A DNA stretch of 64,000 nucleotides from Pseudomonadota bacterium (GTDB taxonomy: Bacteria > Pseudomonadota > Alphaproteobacteria > Acetobacterales > Acetobacteraceae), in NCBI GenBank assembly GCA_021818505.1, contig JAKADX010000010.1, positions 54,234 to 118,233 on the forward strand, given 5' to 3'. The position numbers were made by a program, and so were the translations under genes. The notes under the pieces were generated by a model. The model worked only from the letters and a program-made list of their open reading frames with translations, had not been told where the DNA came from and did no database searches. Below are positions 9,479-19,299 of this stretch, piece after piece (the first letter of the stretch is position 1; each line of letters begins with the position of its first letter).

Positions 9479-9976
9479 ATGATGGCCACGCGAATCGCGA
9501 AGGTGCTGATGGTGGCCTCGCTCGCCGCCTTCTGCTGGGTGGTGACCTACGACAACATCATCGATTACGGCGCCAACTACGCCTTCGTCAGCCACGTGCT
9601 GAGCATGGACACGACCTTTCCCGACAGCGTGCTTCGCAGCCGCGCCATCACCGACCCGCTCGTGTGGCGCCGGGCCTATCTGCTGATCATCGGTGTCGAG
9701 GGTCTGACTGCGCTGTGCTTCTCGCTCGGCGCGCTGGCCCTGCTGTTCCGTCTCGGTGTGGGTACCAGCCGCTTCGACCGCGCCAAGCGGTTCACCGTGC
9801 TTGGCGCGATGCTTGCCTTCCTGCTTTGGTTCACCGGCTTCATGGTGGTCGGCGGGGAGTGGTTCGCGATGTGGCAGTCGAAGCTGTGGAACGGGCAGGA
9901 GGCGGCGTTCCGCTTCTATATGACCGCGCTCGCGGTGCTGATCTTCGTCAACCAGCCCGAGCAGGATCTGCTGTGA
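9479..9976 (+). CDS. DUF2165 family integral membrane protein
   Basis: 165 aa with four predicted membrane helices. The segment NIIDYGANYAFVSHVLSMDTTFPDS is characteristic of DUF2165 (predicted small integral membrane proteins), as is the late FxVVGGEWFAMWQSKLWNGQEAAFRF. GGAGGGG lies just before ATG 9479; a second ATG follows directly at 9482. It sits 79 bp after the PspA gene and overlaps the start of the downstream ABC permease by 4 nt (GTGA), so it may be cotranscribed with either. Function unknown. Confidence 0.8.
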   Translation: MMATRIAKVLMVASLAAFCWVVTYDNIIDYGANYAFVSHVLSMDTTFPDSVLRSRAITDPLVWRRAYLLIIGVEGLTALCFSLGALALLFRLGVGTSRFDRAKRFTVLGAMLAFLLWFTGFMVVGGEWFAMWQSKLWNGQEAAFRFYMTALAVLIFVNQPEQDLL

Positions 9977-10779
9977 GCACCGCTGCGCGGGCGCGCCCGG
10001 TGCAGGCGGTGCTGAATTTCGCCGCGCCGCTGCTGTTCGGCATCGCGGCGCTGGTGATCTGGCAGGCGGTGGTAAGCGCCCGGCAGGTGCCCGACTATAT
10101 CCTTCCCGGACCGCTGCGCATCGCCGAAGCCCTGGTCAGCGGCTTCCCGACCCTGCTGCCGAGCCTGCTGGTGACGCTGAGCATCACCGTCGAGGCGTTC
10201 CTGGCCGCCGCCGTGGGCGGGCTGCTGCTGGGGATGCTGTTCACGCTCTCGCGCTGGGTCGAGCGCAGCCTGTTTCCCTACGCGGTGGTCCTGCAGGTCA
10301 CGCCGATCGTGGCGATCGCGCCGCTGATCATCATCTGGGCCAAGGACACGCATCTCGCGCTGCTGATCTGCGCGTGGCTGGTGGCGTTCTTCCCGGTCGT
10401 GTCCAACACCGCCGTCGGCATGAACAGCACCGACCGCAATCTGCTCGACCTCTTCCGGCTGCACGGTGCCTCTGGAATGCAGAAGCTGCTGCTGCTGCGC
10501 CTGCCCTCGGCGCTGCCGTATTACCTCGCCGGCCTGCGCATCTCGGGCGGTCTGGCGCTGATCGGCGCGGTGGTGGCGGAGTTCGTCGCTGGCACCGGCG
10601 GTGCCCGCTCCGGCCTCGCCTACCGCATCCTGGAGGCCGGCTACCGCCTGGAAATCCCACGCATGTTCGCGGCACTCGTGCTGATCTCCGGCGCCGGCAT
10701 CCTGATCTTTGCCGCCCTCTCGCTGCTCTCGCGGTTCATGCTGCGGCATTGGCATGAGAGCGCGCTGGGGGAGCATTGA
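9973..10779 (+). CDS. ABC transporter permease, SsuC/TauC/ThiX-type
   Basis: 268 aa with about six membrane helices. The binding-protein-dependent transport domain is seen with the EAA-like loop DLFRLHGASGMQKLLLLRLPSALPYYLAGLRIS, where the permease contacts its ATPase. The sequence fits the group that imports sulfonates, taurine, nitrate or thiamine precursors. It starts with GTG at 9973, overlapping the DUF2165 stop. No ATPase is adjacent. A matching NMT1/THI5-type binding protein lies about 1.3 kb downstream (12113-13117), separated by a PilZ and a GNAT gene, and could be its partner. Substrate unknown. Confidence 0.8.
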   Translation: MSTAARARPVQAVLNFAAPLLFGIAALVIWQAVVSARQVPDYILPGPLRIAEALVSGFPTLLPSLLVTLSITVEAFLAAAVGGLLLGMLFTLSRWVERSLFPYAVVLQVTPIVAIAPLIIIWAKDTHLALLICAWLVAFFPVVSNTAVGMNSTDRNLLDLFRLHGASGMQKLLLLRLPSALPYYLAGLRISGGLALIGAVVAEFVAGTGGARSGLAYRILEAGYRLEIPRMFAALVLISGAGILIFAALSLLSRFMLRHWHESALGEH

Positions 10780-10890
10780 CGACCCCGCCCAGGAGCCTTG
10801 TGCCCGTTCCGGCATCCGATTATGCTGATCCGATTACGAGCCCGGCCCGGTGGGCGGTCACGCCGAGCGCCCCGCTGCTGGCGGACGCGG

Positions 10891-11418
10891 ATGCAACGTC
10901 GAAGGGATATCGTGGGGCCCACGGGACCCGAGGCAGATCCGGCCGAAAAGACGCCGCGGCGCGCCACCCGGAATCGCGTGCTCAAGCGTGCCAGGATCGT
11001 CAGCGACGGCGGGGTGTTCGACTGCCTGGTACTGGACATTTCCGCGCACGGAGCGAGAGTCAACTTCAGCTTTCCGGTTCCACTGCCGACAGAGGTCATG
11101 CTGCGGCTACCGGAGGGAACGACCTATCCCGCGACCAAGCGGTGGTCCGTCGGAACCGAGGTCGGGCTTGAGTTCACCGGCGCCGTGATCGCGAGACACG
11201 ACGCCATCCAGAGCCGCCGCGCCGAAGAGGTGTACCGCTCGCTGCAGTCGGCCAAGATGGCCACCTGCCTTGAGATTCTGGAGTCTGAACGATATTTCGG
11301 CGACCAGGGACTGCGCCTGGCGGCCGAAGCCGCGGCCGCCGCGCTCGACCGGTTCGCCGCCGCGCTGCTGCCGCATCTGGCGGCGAAGGATACGAAGCCA
11401 CCCGACGGCGCACGATGA
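10891..11418 (+). CDS. PilZ domain protein
   Basis: About 175 aa from ATG 10891. Residues 25-90 carry the PilZ pattern: RNRVLKRARIV at the start (the RxxxR c-di-GMP motif region) and later LVLDISAHGARVNF, matching the D/NxSxxG motif. PilZ domains bind cyclic di-GMP and change the activity of a partner, often in motility or polysaccharide synthesis. A C-terminal extension of about 80 residues (ILESERYFGDQGLRLAAEAAAAALDRF) is helical and unassigned. An upstream start at 10798 would add 31 residues. A GGDEF/EAL enzyme is present in the window at 60401-62977, but nothing ties the two together directly. Confidence 0.75.
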   Translation: MQRRRDIVGPTGPEADPAEKTPRRATRNRVLKRARIVSDGGVFDCLVLDISAHGARVNFSFPVPLPTEVMLRLPEGTTYPATKRWSVGTEVGLEFTGAVIARHDAIQSRRAEEVYRSLQSAKMATCLEILESERYFGDQGLRLAAEAAAAALDRFAAALLPHLAAKDTKPPDGAR

Positions 11419-11473
11419 ACCGCAGCCGGCGCGTCCGATTCCGCCGGGGAGCAAGTCGTGAGCGACCGCCGCG

Positions 11474-11935
11474 CTACGCCGACGCGAGCCGTTTACGCAT
11501 GAACACGCGCTCGTATCCCGCCTGCACGCCGCGTCCTGTCTCCTCATAACCGATCGACGCGTACAGCCGCTGATTTTCGACCATCGTCACGTGCGTGTAG
11601 AGGCGAACCTCGGGATAGCCGCGACGCGCAGCCTCGTCCTCGGCGAACGCGAGCAGTCGCCGGCCGAGGCCCTGGCCCTGACGGTCAGGCGCGACGGCGA
11701 TGTTGTCGAGCAGCATATGGTCGGGTCGGGGCAGCAGCACGAGGATGCCGGCGATCTCCGGACCGAATTCGATGACCCACACGACGCCATCCGCGACGTG
11801 CGCGGTGTAGTCATCGAGCATCGGTCCGGGTGGTTTGCCGATGCGGGGGATGTAGTACCGATAAGCATTCGCAACGATCTCCGCGATGTCGGGCGCGTCG
11901 CGGGGCGCGGCTGGGCGGATGCGCGGTTCGGTCAT
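11474..11935 (-). CDS. GNAT family N-acetyltransferase
   Basis: 153 aa. The acetyl-CoA binding motif of GNAT enzymes is visible (NIAVAPDRQGQGLGRRLLAFAEDEA, with RQGQGLG as the Q/RxxGxG/A loop), followed by LYTHVTMVENQRLYASIGYEETGRG, the usual final strand and helix with NQRLYxSIGYxE. The complete protein has the normal length for the family. Substrate cannot be told; the VxPxxQGxG...ENxxLYxxxGY arrangement is common in small-molecule acetyltransferases. It is divergent from the downstream binding-protein gene at 12113 with about 177 bp between them. Confidence 0.85.
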   Translation of the reverse strand: MTEPRIRPAAPRDAPDIAEIVANAYRYYIPRIGKPPGPMLDDYTAHVADGVVWVIEFGPEIAGILVLLPRPDHMLLDNIAVAPDRQGQGLGRRLLAFAEDEAARRGYPEVRLYTHVTMVENQRLYASIGYEETGRGVQAGYERVFMRKRLASA

Positions 11936-12112
11936 GGAGCCTCACGTTTCGTGAGATGCGGCTGTTACCCGTCTTGCGCAAGTCCACCGACATGCGGCCG
12001 AGGAACGATCCGGCGCGTTGGCGGATTGCCGTCGCGGGACCGGTGTTTTAGGATCGCGGTACTGAGTCGGGACGCCGACGTGCCGGCCGCGACGGACAAA
12101 CAGGAGGGGCGT

Positions 12113-13117
12113 ATGGGTCGGTTGAATCGCCTGCTGCATGGCGCTGTGCTGGCCACCGCTACGATCGGCACCGTGCTTGCGGCGCAAACTGCCCGCGCGG
12201 CCGACAAGCTGAAATTCATCGCTGACTGGACTGCCGAAGCCGAGCACGGTTGCTATTACCAGGCTCGCACCGCTGGCATCTATGACAGGCACGGGCTGGA
12301 TGTGACCATCCTGCCCGGCGGACCGCAGGTCAACGGGCCGCAGATGCTGGTGGCGGGAGCGGTCGATGTCGCGCTGATCTCCTCGGGGATGCAGGCGATC
12401 GGTTTCACCAAGAACAACATCCCGATCGTGGTCGTCGCCGCGATCATGCAAAAGAACGAGCAGATCCTGATGACGCACAAATCGGCGGGCTACAAGTCGC
12501 TCGCCGAGATGAAGGGCCATCCGGTGATGATCTCGGCGTTCTCGCAGGAATCCTTCTGGCCGTGGCTGCGCGCCGCGTACGGCTTCACCGACGACATGAT
12601 CCGCCCGTACACCTTTAACCTCGCGCCGTACCTGCACGACAAGAGCGCCATCCAGCAGGGCTACCTGACCAGCGAGCCGTTCGCCGCCGGGCAGGCCGGC
12701 GCCGATCCGCAGGTGTGGCTGCTTTCGGACTACGGCTATTCCGATTTCGGCGCGCTGCTGGGCGTACGCAAGGCATGGATCAGCGATCATCGCGACGTGG
12801 TGCAACGTTTCGTCGATGCCACGATCGAGGGCTGCTACAGCTTCCTCGACGGCGACCCGTCCAAGACCTTCGCCGAGATCAAGCACGACAACCCGGAGAT
12901 GACCGACGCGCAGATGACCTACACGCGCGACGTGATGAAGCAGTACGGCATCATCGAGAGCGGCGACGCGAAGACCCTCGGTATCGGTGCGATGACCGAT
13001 GCGCGCTGGAAGGACATCTGGTACCTGATGGTGAAGGCGAAGATCAGCCGGCCGGGCGAGAATTACAGCGCCGCGTATGACACCAGCTTCGTCAACAAGA
13101 AGGTCGGGATGCACTGA
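12113..13117 (+). CDS. ABC transporter substrate-binding protein, NMT1/THI5-like
   Basis: 334 aa. An N-terminal signal peptide (LLHGAVLATATIGTVLAAQTARA) precedes KLKFIADWTAEAEHGCYYQARTAGIYDRHGLDVTI, the characteristic start of NMT1/THI5-like periplasmic proteins, a group binding thiamine pyrimidine precursors, nitrate or sulfonates. GGAGGGGC lies just before ATG 12113. No permease or ATPase follows; the closest permease of the right type is at 9973-10779. It is convergent with the aminotransferase gene with only 24 bp between stops. The ligand is not predictable from sequence alone. Confidence 0.85.
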   Translation: MGRLNRLLHGAVLATATIGTVLAAQTARAADKLKFIADWTAEAEHGCYYQARTAGIYDRHGLDVTILPGGPQVNGPQMLVAGAVDVALISSGMQAIGFTKNNIPIVVVAAIMQKNEQILMTHKSAGYKSLAEMKGHPVMISAFSQESFWPWLRAAYGFTDDMIRPYTFNLAPYLHDKSAIQQGYLTSEPFAAGQAGADPQVWLLSDYGYSDFGALLGVRKAWISDHRDVVQRFVDATIEGCYSFLDGDPSKTFAEIKHDNPEMTDAQMTYTRDVMKQYGIIESGDAKTLGIGAMTDARWKDIWYLMVKAKISRPGENYSAAYDTSFVNKKVGMH

Positions 13118-13141
13118 CGTGCCGTCGCCGGCGCGGCCGCG

Positions 13142-14305
13142 TCATTCGACGTAGTCGGCGACGAAGCGTTCCAGCCGGTCCATCGCCTCGGTCAGGTTGT
13201 CGCGACTCTTGGCGTAGCAGATGCGTACCATCCGCTCGGCGCCGCGGCCGAACGCGGTGCCCGGCGCCATGCCCAGCCGTGCCTCGGCGACCGCGCGCTT
13301 GCAGAACGTCATCGTGTCGGTCACGCCGTCCACCTCGAACATCGCGTAGAAGGCGCCGGCCGCCGGTATGTTGCGCACGCGCGGCATGGCTGGCAGCCGC
13401 GCGTTGACCACCTCGCGCCCGGTGCGGCAGCGATCGACGAAGGAACGGACGAACTCCTCGCCCTGTTCCAGCGCGGCGATGCAGCCCTCCTGCAAGAACT
13501 CCAGACCGCCGGAGGTATTGAACTGGATCAGCTTCTCGAACGTGTCGAGTTCCCCGGCGGGATAGACCAGCCAGCCCATCCGCCAGCCGGTCATCGCCCA
13601 GGCCTTGGAGAAGCTGTTGACCACGAACATCGGATCGTCCGGCCGCGCGATCTGAAGGAACGAAAAGCCGACCGGCCGGTCATAGACGATGCGGTGGTAC
13701 ACCTCGTCCGACAGGATGGCGATGTTGCGGGCGCGGGCGAAGTCCAGCAACTGCGTCGCCTCCTCCGGCGCGATCATCCAGCCCGTCGGGTTGCCGGGCG
13801 ATGCGAGGTAGATCAGCCGCGTGCGCGCGTCGCAGGCGGCGAAGACCGCATCGAGGTCCAGCCGCCAGCCCTCGTTGCCCGGCCGCAGCATGACCTCGCG
13901 CACCGCCGCACCGTTGATCTGCATCGCGCGCATGATGTTCGGCCAGGACGGCGTGATCGCGACGATGTTGTCGCCCGGCTGGACCGTCGCCTGCGCGACC
14001 AGCATGACCGCGTTCATGCCGGACAGCGTCAGCGCGATCCGGTCGTCAGGGATCTCGACGTCCCACAGCCGACGGTGATAGGCGATCAGCGCCTCGCGCA
14101 GCCGCGGGATGCCGCGGTTGTAGGAATAGAAGGTCCGGCCCGCGTGCAGCGCCCTGCTGGCCGCGTCGCAGATGAAATCGGGCGTCGGCACGTCCGGCTC
14201 GCCCGCCCACATCGCGATCAGCCCCGGCAGGCCCAGGCCGGAGCGGAACACCTCGACGATCGGACTATCTTCCAGTGCCTCGATCTGCTGCCGCACCACG
14301 CCCAT
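13142..14305 (-). CDS. PLP-dependent class I/II aminotransferase
   Basis: 387 aa, the normal length of fold-type I aminotransferases. The pyridoxal-phosphate lysine is in VVNSFSKAWAMTGWRMGWL; the cofactor pocket also shows SPGNPTGWMI and ILSDEVYHRIVYD, with the conserved Asn, Asp and Tyr. The late RxxxA...VRICYAKS contains the substrate carboxylate Arg. It falls in the aspartate/aromatic aminotransferase-like group; the exact donor and acceptor are unknown. It stands between the convergent binding-protein gene and a co-directional glycosyltransferase, with no operon partner that reveals its pathway. Confidence 0.88.
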   Translation of the reverse strand: MGVVRQQIEALEDSPIVEVFRSGLGLPGLIAMWAGEPDVPTPDFICDAASRALHAGRTFYSYNRGIPRLREALIAYHRRLWDVEIPDDRIALTLSGMNAVMLVAQATVQPGDNIVAITPSWPNIMRAMQINGAAVREVMLRPGNEGWRLDLDAVFAACDARTRLIYLASPGNPTGWMIAPEEATQLLDFARARNIAILSDEVYHRIVYDRPVGFSFLQIARPDDPMFVVNSFSKAWAMTGWRMGWLVYPAGELDTFEKLIQFNTSGGLEFLQEGCIAALEQGEEFVRSFVDRCRTGREVVNARLPAMPRVRNIPAAGAFYAMFEVDGVTDTMTFCKRAVAEARLGMAPGTAFGRGAERMVRICYAKSRDNLTEAMDRLERFVADYVE

Positions 14306-14381
14306 CCGTCCCTCCGCCGCTGCGCTGCGCGGCGATACGGCGGGGGAGTGGGCGGGTCAACGGGCGCGTGCAGCGGGGCGG

Positions 14382-15377
14382 CTAGGCCCGGCCGGGCAGG
14401 GCGGCCAGCACCTCGCGCCGCAACCGCGTCAGCGCCGAGCCGCGATGCGCCGTGTCGTTCGCCACCAGGTAGGCCCGGGCCGCGTCCGGCAGTTTCACGG
14501 CGGGCACGCGCCGCGCCATCCGCCATGCCGCCGGCACGGCGCGCAATGTTTGCCACAACACGCCGTTGCGCGCGCCCTTGACGACGTAGCCGGCGATGCG
14601 CGGTGCCATATGTGGCCAGCTCTCCCCTGCCTTGCGGCCGACATAGAGCCGGTTGCGCACGAAGTAGAACCAGCGTGTGCCCGACCAGGCGAAGCGCCGC
14701 TCGGGGCTGACCTTGTGACGGATCAGCAGGTCGCCGCGATAGCGCACGCGCCAGCCGCGGGCGATCGCGCGCAGGCAGAAATCGTATTCTTCCCAGGTGA
14801 AGAACAGCGCCTCGTCATAGCCCCCGGCGGCGTCCCAGGCGGCGCGGCGGATGGCGTGACCAGCGCCGACGAAGGTCACGGCGTCGAATGCCTCGCCGGC
14901 CCGCGCCAGCAGGCTCGTCGGGTAGCCCCAGGAGGACAGATCGTCGCTGCCGTCGGCGTACACCACGATGCGGAATGCCAGCGCGGCGACCTCGGGCGCC
15001 GCGTCCAGCGCGGCGATGGCGCGGGCGAGCGTGTCGGCGTCAGCGAACTCGGCATCGTTGTCGAGAGCCACGATGACGCGAGCGTGGCCAAGCGCCGCGC
15101 CGCGATTGCGCCCGCCGGCAACGCCGTGGTTGCGATCCAGCCGCACCAGCGTCGCATCGCCCCGCCCCGCGACCGCGTCGGCGAGCTGCGCGAGGTGCTC
15201 CGGCTGCGATCCCTGGTCAACCACGAAAACGTGCCGCGCCACGCCGCGCTGATCGAGCGCCGAGCGGATCGCCGCGACCGTCTCCTCGGCACGGTCGAGG
15301 GAGAGAATGACGACATCGGCATCGTATTCGCCATCCGGTGGGGCAGCGGCCCCGGCGATGTGCTGCATTCGGATCAC
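14382..15377 (-). CDS. Glycosyltransferase family 2
   Basis: 331 aa. A GT-A fold of family GT2 is seen: DVVILSLDRAEETVAAIRSAL at the start, FVVDQGSQPEHLAQL, RLDRNHGVAGGRNRGAALG and VALDNDAEFADADTL, the last holding the metal-binding acidic motif in DND form. The WEEYDFCLRAIARGWRVRYRGDLLIRH segment matches the catalytic end of rhamnosyltransferase-like GT2 enzymes. No membrane helices are obvious. It is divergent from a second GT2 gene at 15506, so the pair probably serves one surface glycan. Acceptor and donor are unknown. Confidence 0.85.
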   Translation of the reverse strand: MIRMQHIAGAAAPPDGEYDADVVILSLDRAEETVAAIRSALDQRGVARHVFVVDQGSQPEHLAQLADAVAGRGDATLVRLDRNHGVAGGRNRGAALGHARVIVALDNDAEFADADTLARAIAALDAAPEVAALAFRIVVYADGSDDLSSWGYPTSLLARAGEAFDAVTFVGAGHAIRRAAWDAAGGYDEALFFTWEEYDFCLRAIARGWRVRYRGDLLIRHKVSPERRFAWSGTRWFYFVRNRLYVGRKAGESWPHMAPRIAGYVVKGARNGVLWQTLRAVPAAWRMARRVPAVKLPDAARAYLVANDTAHRGSALTRLRREVLAALPGRA

Positions 15378-15505
15378 CCAACGGGAGCGGTCGCGCCAAC
15401 GTCCACCGAATCGAACGGTTCCGTCATCACGATCAGGTCATCGCGCGGGGCTGGGACTCGCCGCGTTGCACGCGCTGCTAACGTGCGGCGGTCGGAGCAG
15501 TCGGA

Positions 15506-16471
15506 ATGCGTATCACCGTCGTCACCGCCGCCTACAATGTCGCCCCTTATGTCGGCGCGACCATCGATTCCCTGCTGGCGCAGACATATCGCGACTGGCA
15601 ACTCGTGCTGGTCGATGACGGGTCGAGCGACGATACGGCTGCAGTGGCGACGCGCTTCGACGACCGGCGCATCCGCGTGCTCCGCCAGCGCAATGCCGGT
15701 GTCTCGGCGGCGCGCAACCGCGGCATCGCCGAGATCCAGGGTGATGCGGTGCTGTTCCTTGACGGCGACGACTGGCTCGCTCCGGACGCGCTTGCGCGGC
15801 TGGTGGCCGCGTTGGACGCGACGCCTGAAGCGATCGCCGCCTACGGCGCCTTCTGCTTCGTCAGCGAGGATGGGCGCCGGCGCGTCGGCGCCAAGACCGG
15901 GCCGTTTCCGGCCGGGGACATTCTGGAGCTGTTGCTGGTCGAGAATCTGTTCGCCAATGGCGGCCATCTGCTGATCCGTGCGGACGCGGTGCGTCGCGCG
16001 GAGGGGTTCCGGAGTGACATCGCCTATGGCGAGGACTGGGAATTCTGGTGCCGGCTGGCGCTCGCGGGCCGGTTCACGACGGTGCCGGGCGCGCCGCCGC
16101 TGCTCTTCGTCCGCCGGCGCGCAAGCGGGGCGCTGCTGCGCATGGCCAGCGAGCCGAGCGCGTTCGGCCCCTGCATGGACGCGATCTTCGGCAACCCCGC
16201 ACTGGTCGGCCGCCTCGGTGCGGCCCGCGCGGCCGTCCTGCGCGGGCAGGCAGAGGCCGAAAACTGGTGGATCATCGGCCGCGAACTGATCCGCCACGGC
16301 CGGCGTGGCGAGGGGCTGCGCTGGCTGCACCGCTCCCTCCGCCAGCGTCGGAGCGTCCGTCGCGCCGCCCTGCTGGTTGCTGCCCACCTGTTGCCGCTGC
16401 TGCCGCCCGTTCTGCGCGGACCGTTCCGCAGCTACCATGGCCTCTTGACACCGGCGACCGGCGCCAGTTAA
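15506..16471 (+). CDS. Glycosyltransferase family 2
   Basis: 321 aa. A classical GT2 N terminus: MRITVVTAAYNVAPYVGATIDSLLAQTYRDWQLVLVDDGSSDDT, with RNAGVSAARNRGIAEIQGDAVLFLDGDDW holding the DxD-type motif. The GEDWEFWCRLALAGRF segment carries the probable catalytic ED. The C-terminal 70 residues are Arg-rich and end in hydrophobic LLVAAHLLPLLPPVL, which may associate with the membrane. Divergent from the other GT2 gene at 14382-15377. Specificity cannot be assigned. Confidence 0.87.
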   Translation: MRITVVTAAYNVAPYVGATIDSLLAQTYRDWQLVLVDDGSSDDTAAVATRFDDRRIRVLRQRNAGVSAARNRGIAEIQGDAVLFLDGDDWLAPDALARLVAALDATPEAIAAYGAFCFVSEDGRRRVGAKTGPFPAGDILELLLVENLFANGGHLLIRADAVRRAEGFRSDIAYGEDWEFWCRLALAGRFTTVPGAPPLLFVRRRASGALLRMASEPSAFGPCMDAIFGNPALVGRLGAARAAVLRGQAEAENWWIIGRELIRHGRRGEGLRWLHRSLRQRRSVRRAALLVAAHLLPLLPPVLRGPFRSYHGLLTPATGAS

Positions 16472-16526
16472 TTAAAGCAACCTGATTGAACAATCCGGCG
16501 GGCTTACCGCCGTTGAGGAAACGTCG

Positions 16527-17774
16527 ATGATGACCGTCCGCGACGGCGGGGGCGGGGCCCCATCGGCCCCGGTCCGGCAGGACAGCCAGCGACTCATTCT
16601 GCAGCGCCTGCGCCGCCTTGGCGAGGCGTCGCGCGCCGATCTGGCCCGGGACGCGGCGCTGACCCACACCGCCGTCGGGCAGATCGTGAAGCAGTTGGAG
16701 CGGGCCGGGCTCGTGCGCTCCCTCGGCCGCAAGCACCAAGGGCAACGCGGCCAGCCGGCGACGTTGCTGACCCTCGACCCGCGTGGCGCCTATGCAATCG
16801 GGGTGCGGCTGGACCGGGCGCGGATCGAAACCGCGCTCACCGACCTCTCGGGTGCCGTGCTGGCGCACCGGACTCATGACCGGAGCCTGCCGCCGCCCGA
16901 GGAGGCGCTCGATCTGGTGCGCGCCGATGTCGAGGAGTTCGTGCGCGCCGTTCCAGCGGCGCGGCGGCGGCGCATCGCCGGCATCGGCGTGGCGCGGCCG
17001 TACAATCTCGGCGCGTGGCTCGCGGTGCTCGACCTGCCGCACGAGATCTTCTCCGCCTGGGACGGTTTCGACTTCGCAGGCGAACTGGAGCGGGTGAGCG
17101 GGTTGCCGGCCGCCGAGGAGAATGACGGCACTGCCGCCGCGATCGCGGAGTTGTTCCACGGGCACGGGCGCGGTGCCGATGATTTCCTGTATGTCTTCAT
17201 CGGCCTGGCGATCGGGGGCGGCATGGTGCTCGGCGGTCAGGCGGTGCACGGCAGCACCGGCAACGCCGCCGATATCGGCGTGATCCCGGTTCCACCATCG
17301 CGTCTTCCCTCCGCGCCGCAGCCGCGCGATGGGCACGAAATCCTGCTCGGCCGCGCATCCATCGCGACCCTGCTGCGCCATCTTCGTTATCGCGGTGAAC
17401 CCCCCACAAGTCTGACGGCACCGCAGCGCACGCGCGCGGTCGAGGAGTGGCTGGAGGATTGCGCGGCCGCGCTGGTGGAGCCGCTGGTGACCGCGCGCGC
17501 GCTGCTCGACGCGCCGCTGGCGATCATCGACAGCGATCTGCCGGCGGGCCTGATCGACACGCTGCTGGCGCGGCTGGCGCCCCGGCTGACAGCGGCAACG
17601 GCAGAGGCGCGCACGCCGCCCGCATTGCTGCGCGGCAGCTTCGGCGCCATGGCTGGCGCGCTGGGGGCCGCGACGCTGCCGCTGTTCCTGCATTACGGCC
17701 CTGGCGCGGGCAAGATCGGGGCGGCGCCACGCGATGTCAGAAGCCAGGGAGGTGCGCATGTCCTCGTCGCCTGA
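16527..17774 (+). CDS. ROK family transcriptional regulator of the sugar ABC operon
   Basis: 415 aa. The N-terminal winged helix-turn-helix is at about residues 20-80 ([50 protein letters not shown]). It is followed by a ROK sugar-kinase-like effector domain with [10 protein letters not shown] and [17 protein letters not shown]. The classical ROK zinc motif (CxCGxxGC) is not seen. NagC/Mlc-type regulators of this kind sense sugars. Its 3' end overlaps the ABC ATPase gene by 17 nt, so regulator and transporter are very likely one operon, and the regulator probably controls it. Confidence 0.85.
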   Translation: MMTVRDGGGGAPSAPVRQDSQRLILQRLRRLGEASRADLARDAALTHTAVGQIVKQLERAGLVRSLGRKHQGQRGQPATLLTLDPRGAYAIGVRLDRARIETALTDLSGAVLAHRTHDRSLPPPEEALDLVRADVEEFVRAVPAARRRRIAGIGVARPYNLGAWLAVLDLPHEIFSAWDGFDFAGELERVSGLPAAEENDGTAAAIAELFHGHGRGADDFLYVFIGLAIGGGMVLGGQAVHGSTGNAADIGVIPVPPSRLPSAPQPRDGHEILLGRASIATLLRHLRYRGEPPTSLTAPQRTRAVEEWLEDCAAALVEPLVTARALLDAPLAIIDSDLPAGLIDTLLARLAPRLTAATAEARTPPALLRGSFGAMAGALGAATLPLFLHYGPGAGKIGAAPRDVRSQGGAHVLVA

Positions 17775-19299
17775 GCCGACACCGATCTTGCAGATGCGAA
17801 ACGTCTCCAAGACGTTTCCGGGCGTGAAGGCGCTCAACAATGTGCAGCTCACCGTCTATCCCGGCGAGGTCCATGCGCTGATGGGGGAGAACGGCGCCGG
17901 CAAATCGACGCTGATGAAGATCCTCTCCGGGGCCTATTTCCCCGATGCGGGCGCGGAAATCATCATCGACGGCAAGCCGGTGCATATCGACGGGCCGCTG
18001 TCGGCCAAGGCCCTCGGCATCGCCATCATCTATCAGGAGCTTGCGCTGTCGCCGAATCTGACGGTGGCGGAGAACATCTATCTCGGCCGGGAGGCGCATC
18101 GTGGCCCGGCGATCGATCGGGCGGGCATGTTTGCTGGCTGCGCCGAGATCCTGGCCAATCTCGGCGCAAACTTCGGCCCGCGCACGCTGGTCGGCGACCT
18201 CTCGATCGCCGAGCAGCAGATGGTCGAGGTGGCGCGGGCGATCCACGCCCACTCGCGCATCCTGGTGATGGACGAGCCGACCACGGCGCTGTCGAGCCGC
18301 GAGACGCGGCGCCTGTTCGATCTGATCCTGCGACTCAAGTCCGACGGGCTCGCCATCATCTACATCTCGCACCGCATGGCCGAGGTGTACGAACTCGCCG
18401 AGCGTGTCTCCGTGCTGCGCGATGGCGGTTATGTCGGCACGCTGAGCCGCGAGGAGATCAAGCCCGAGAGCATCGTGCGGATGATGGTCGGGCGCGATCT
18501 GTCGTCCTTCTACAAGAAAGAGCACCGCGGCGGATCCACCGGCAAGGCGGTGATGGAGGTGCAGAACCTGGGCGACGGGCGGCGCGTCAAACGCGGCAGC
18601 TTCGTGCTGCATGCCGGGGAAGTGCTGGGCCTTGCCGGCCTGGTCGGCGCCGGGCGCACCGAGCTTGCACGACTGATCTATGGTGCCGAACTGCGCGCCG
18701 CCGGCACGGTAAAGCTGGAGGGGCGCGAGGTTGCCTACGCGACGCCGGGCGAGGCGATCGAAGGCGGGGTCGTCTATCTGACCGAGGACCGCAAGGCGCT
18801 TGGCCTGTTCCTCGACATGAGCTGCGGCGACAACATCAACCTAGGCGTGATCGGTCGCGACGCGAAGTTCGGTGGGTGGCTCGACCGCGCGCGCGCCAAG
18901 GCGCGCTCGATTGGTGCGATCAAGGCACTTACCATCCGCGTGCCGGGGCCAGAGGTGCCGGTCGGTGCACTGTCCGGCGGCAATCAGCAGAAGGTGCTGC
19001 TGTCGCGGCTGCTGGAGACGCAACCGAAGGTGCTGATCCTGGACGAGCCGACGCGCGGCGTCGATATCGGCGCGAAATCGGAAATCTACCGGATTATCGA
19101 CGATCTGGCACAGAGCGGCGCGGCCGTCCTGGTGATCAGCTCGGAACTGCCGGAGATCGTAGGCATCGCCGACCGCGTCGTCGTGATGCGCGAGGGCGAG
19201 ACTGTGGGTGAGGTCGGGGGTGCGACCGGTGTCGCGATCACCGAGGAAAACATCATGGCGCTCGCGACGGGCGTCGAGCTGAACAAGGTGGCAGCATGA
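17758..19299 (+). CDS. Sugar ABC transporter ATP-binding protein (RbsA/FrcA/XylG type, two ATPase domains)
   Basis: 513 aa. The first ABC domain shows Walker [15 protein letters not shown], signature [14 protein letters not shown] and Walker [13 protein letters not shown]. The second has the degenerate P-loop [16 protein letters not shown], signature [14 protein letters not shown] and Walker [19 protein letters not shown]. This duplicated layout with a weak second Walker A is typical of carbohydrate importers of the RbsA family. AGGGAGG precedes ATG 17758. It overlaps the ROK gene by 17 nt and the permease by 4 nt. Confidence 0.93.
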   Translation: MSSSPEPTPILQMRNVSKTFPGVKALNNVQLTVYPGEVHALMGENGAGKSTLMKILSGAYFPDAGAEIIIDGKPVHIDGPLSAKALGIAIIYQELALSPNLTVAENIYLGREAHRGPAIDRAGMFAGCAEILANLGANFGPRTLVGDLSIAEQQMVEVARAIHAHSRILVMDEPTTALSSRETRRLFDLILRLKSDGLAIIYISHRMAEVYELAERVSVLRDGGYVGTLSREEIKPESIVRMMVGRDLSSFYKKEHRGGSTGKAVMEVQNLGDGRRVKRGSFVLHAGEVLGLAGLVGAGRTELARLIYGAELRAAGTVKLEGREVAYATPGEAIEGGVVYLTEDRKALGLFLDMSCGDNINLGVIGRDAKFGGWLDRARAKARSIGAIKALTIRVPGPEVPVGALSGGNQQKVLLSRLLETQPKVLILDEPTRGVDIGAKSEIYRIIDDLAQSGAAVLVISSELPEIVGIADRVVVMREGETVGEVGGATGVAITEENIMALATGVELNKVAA

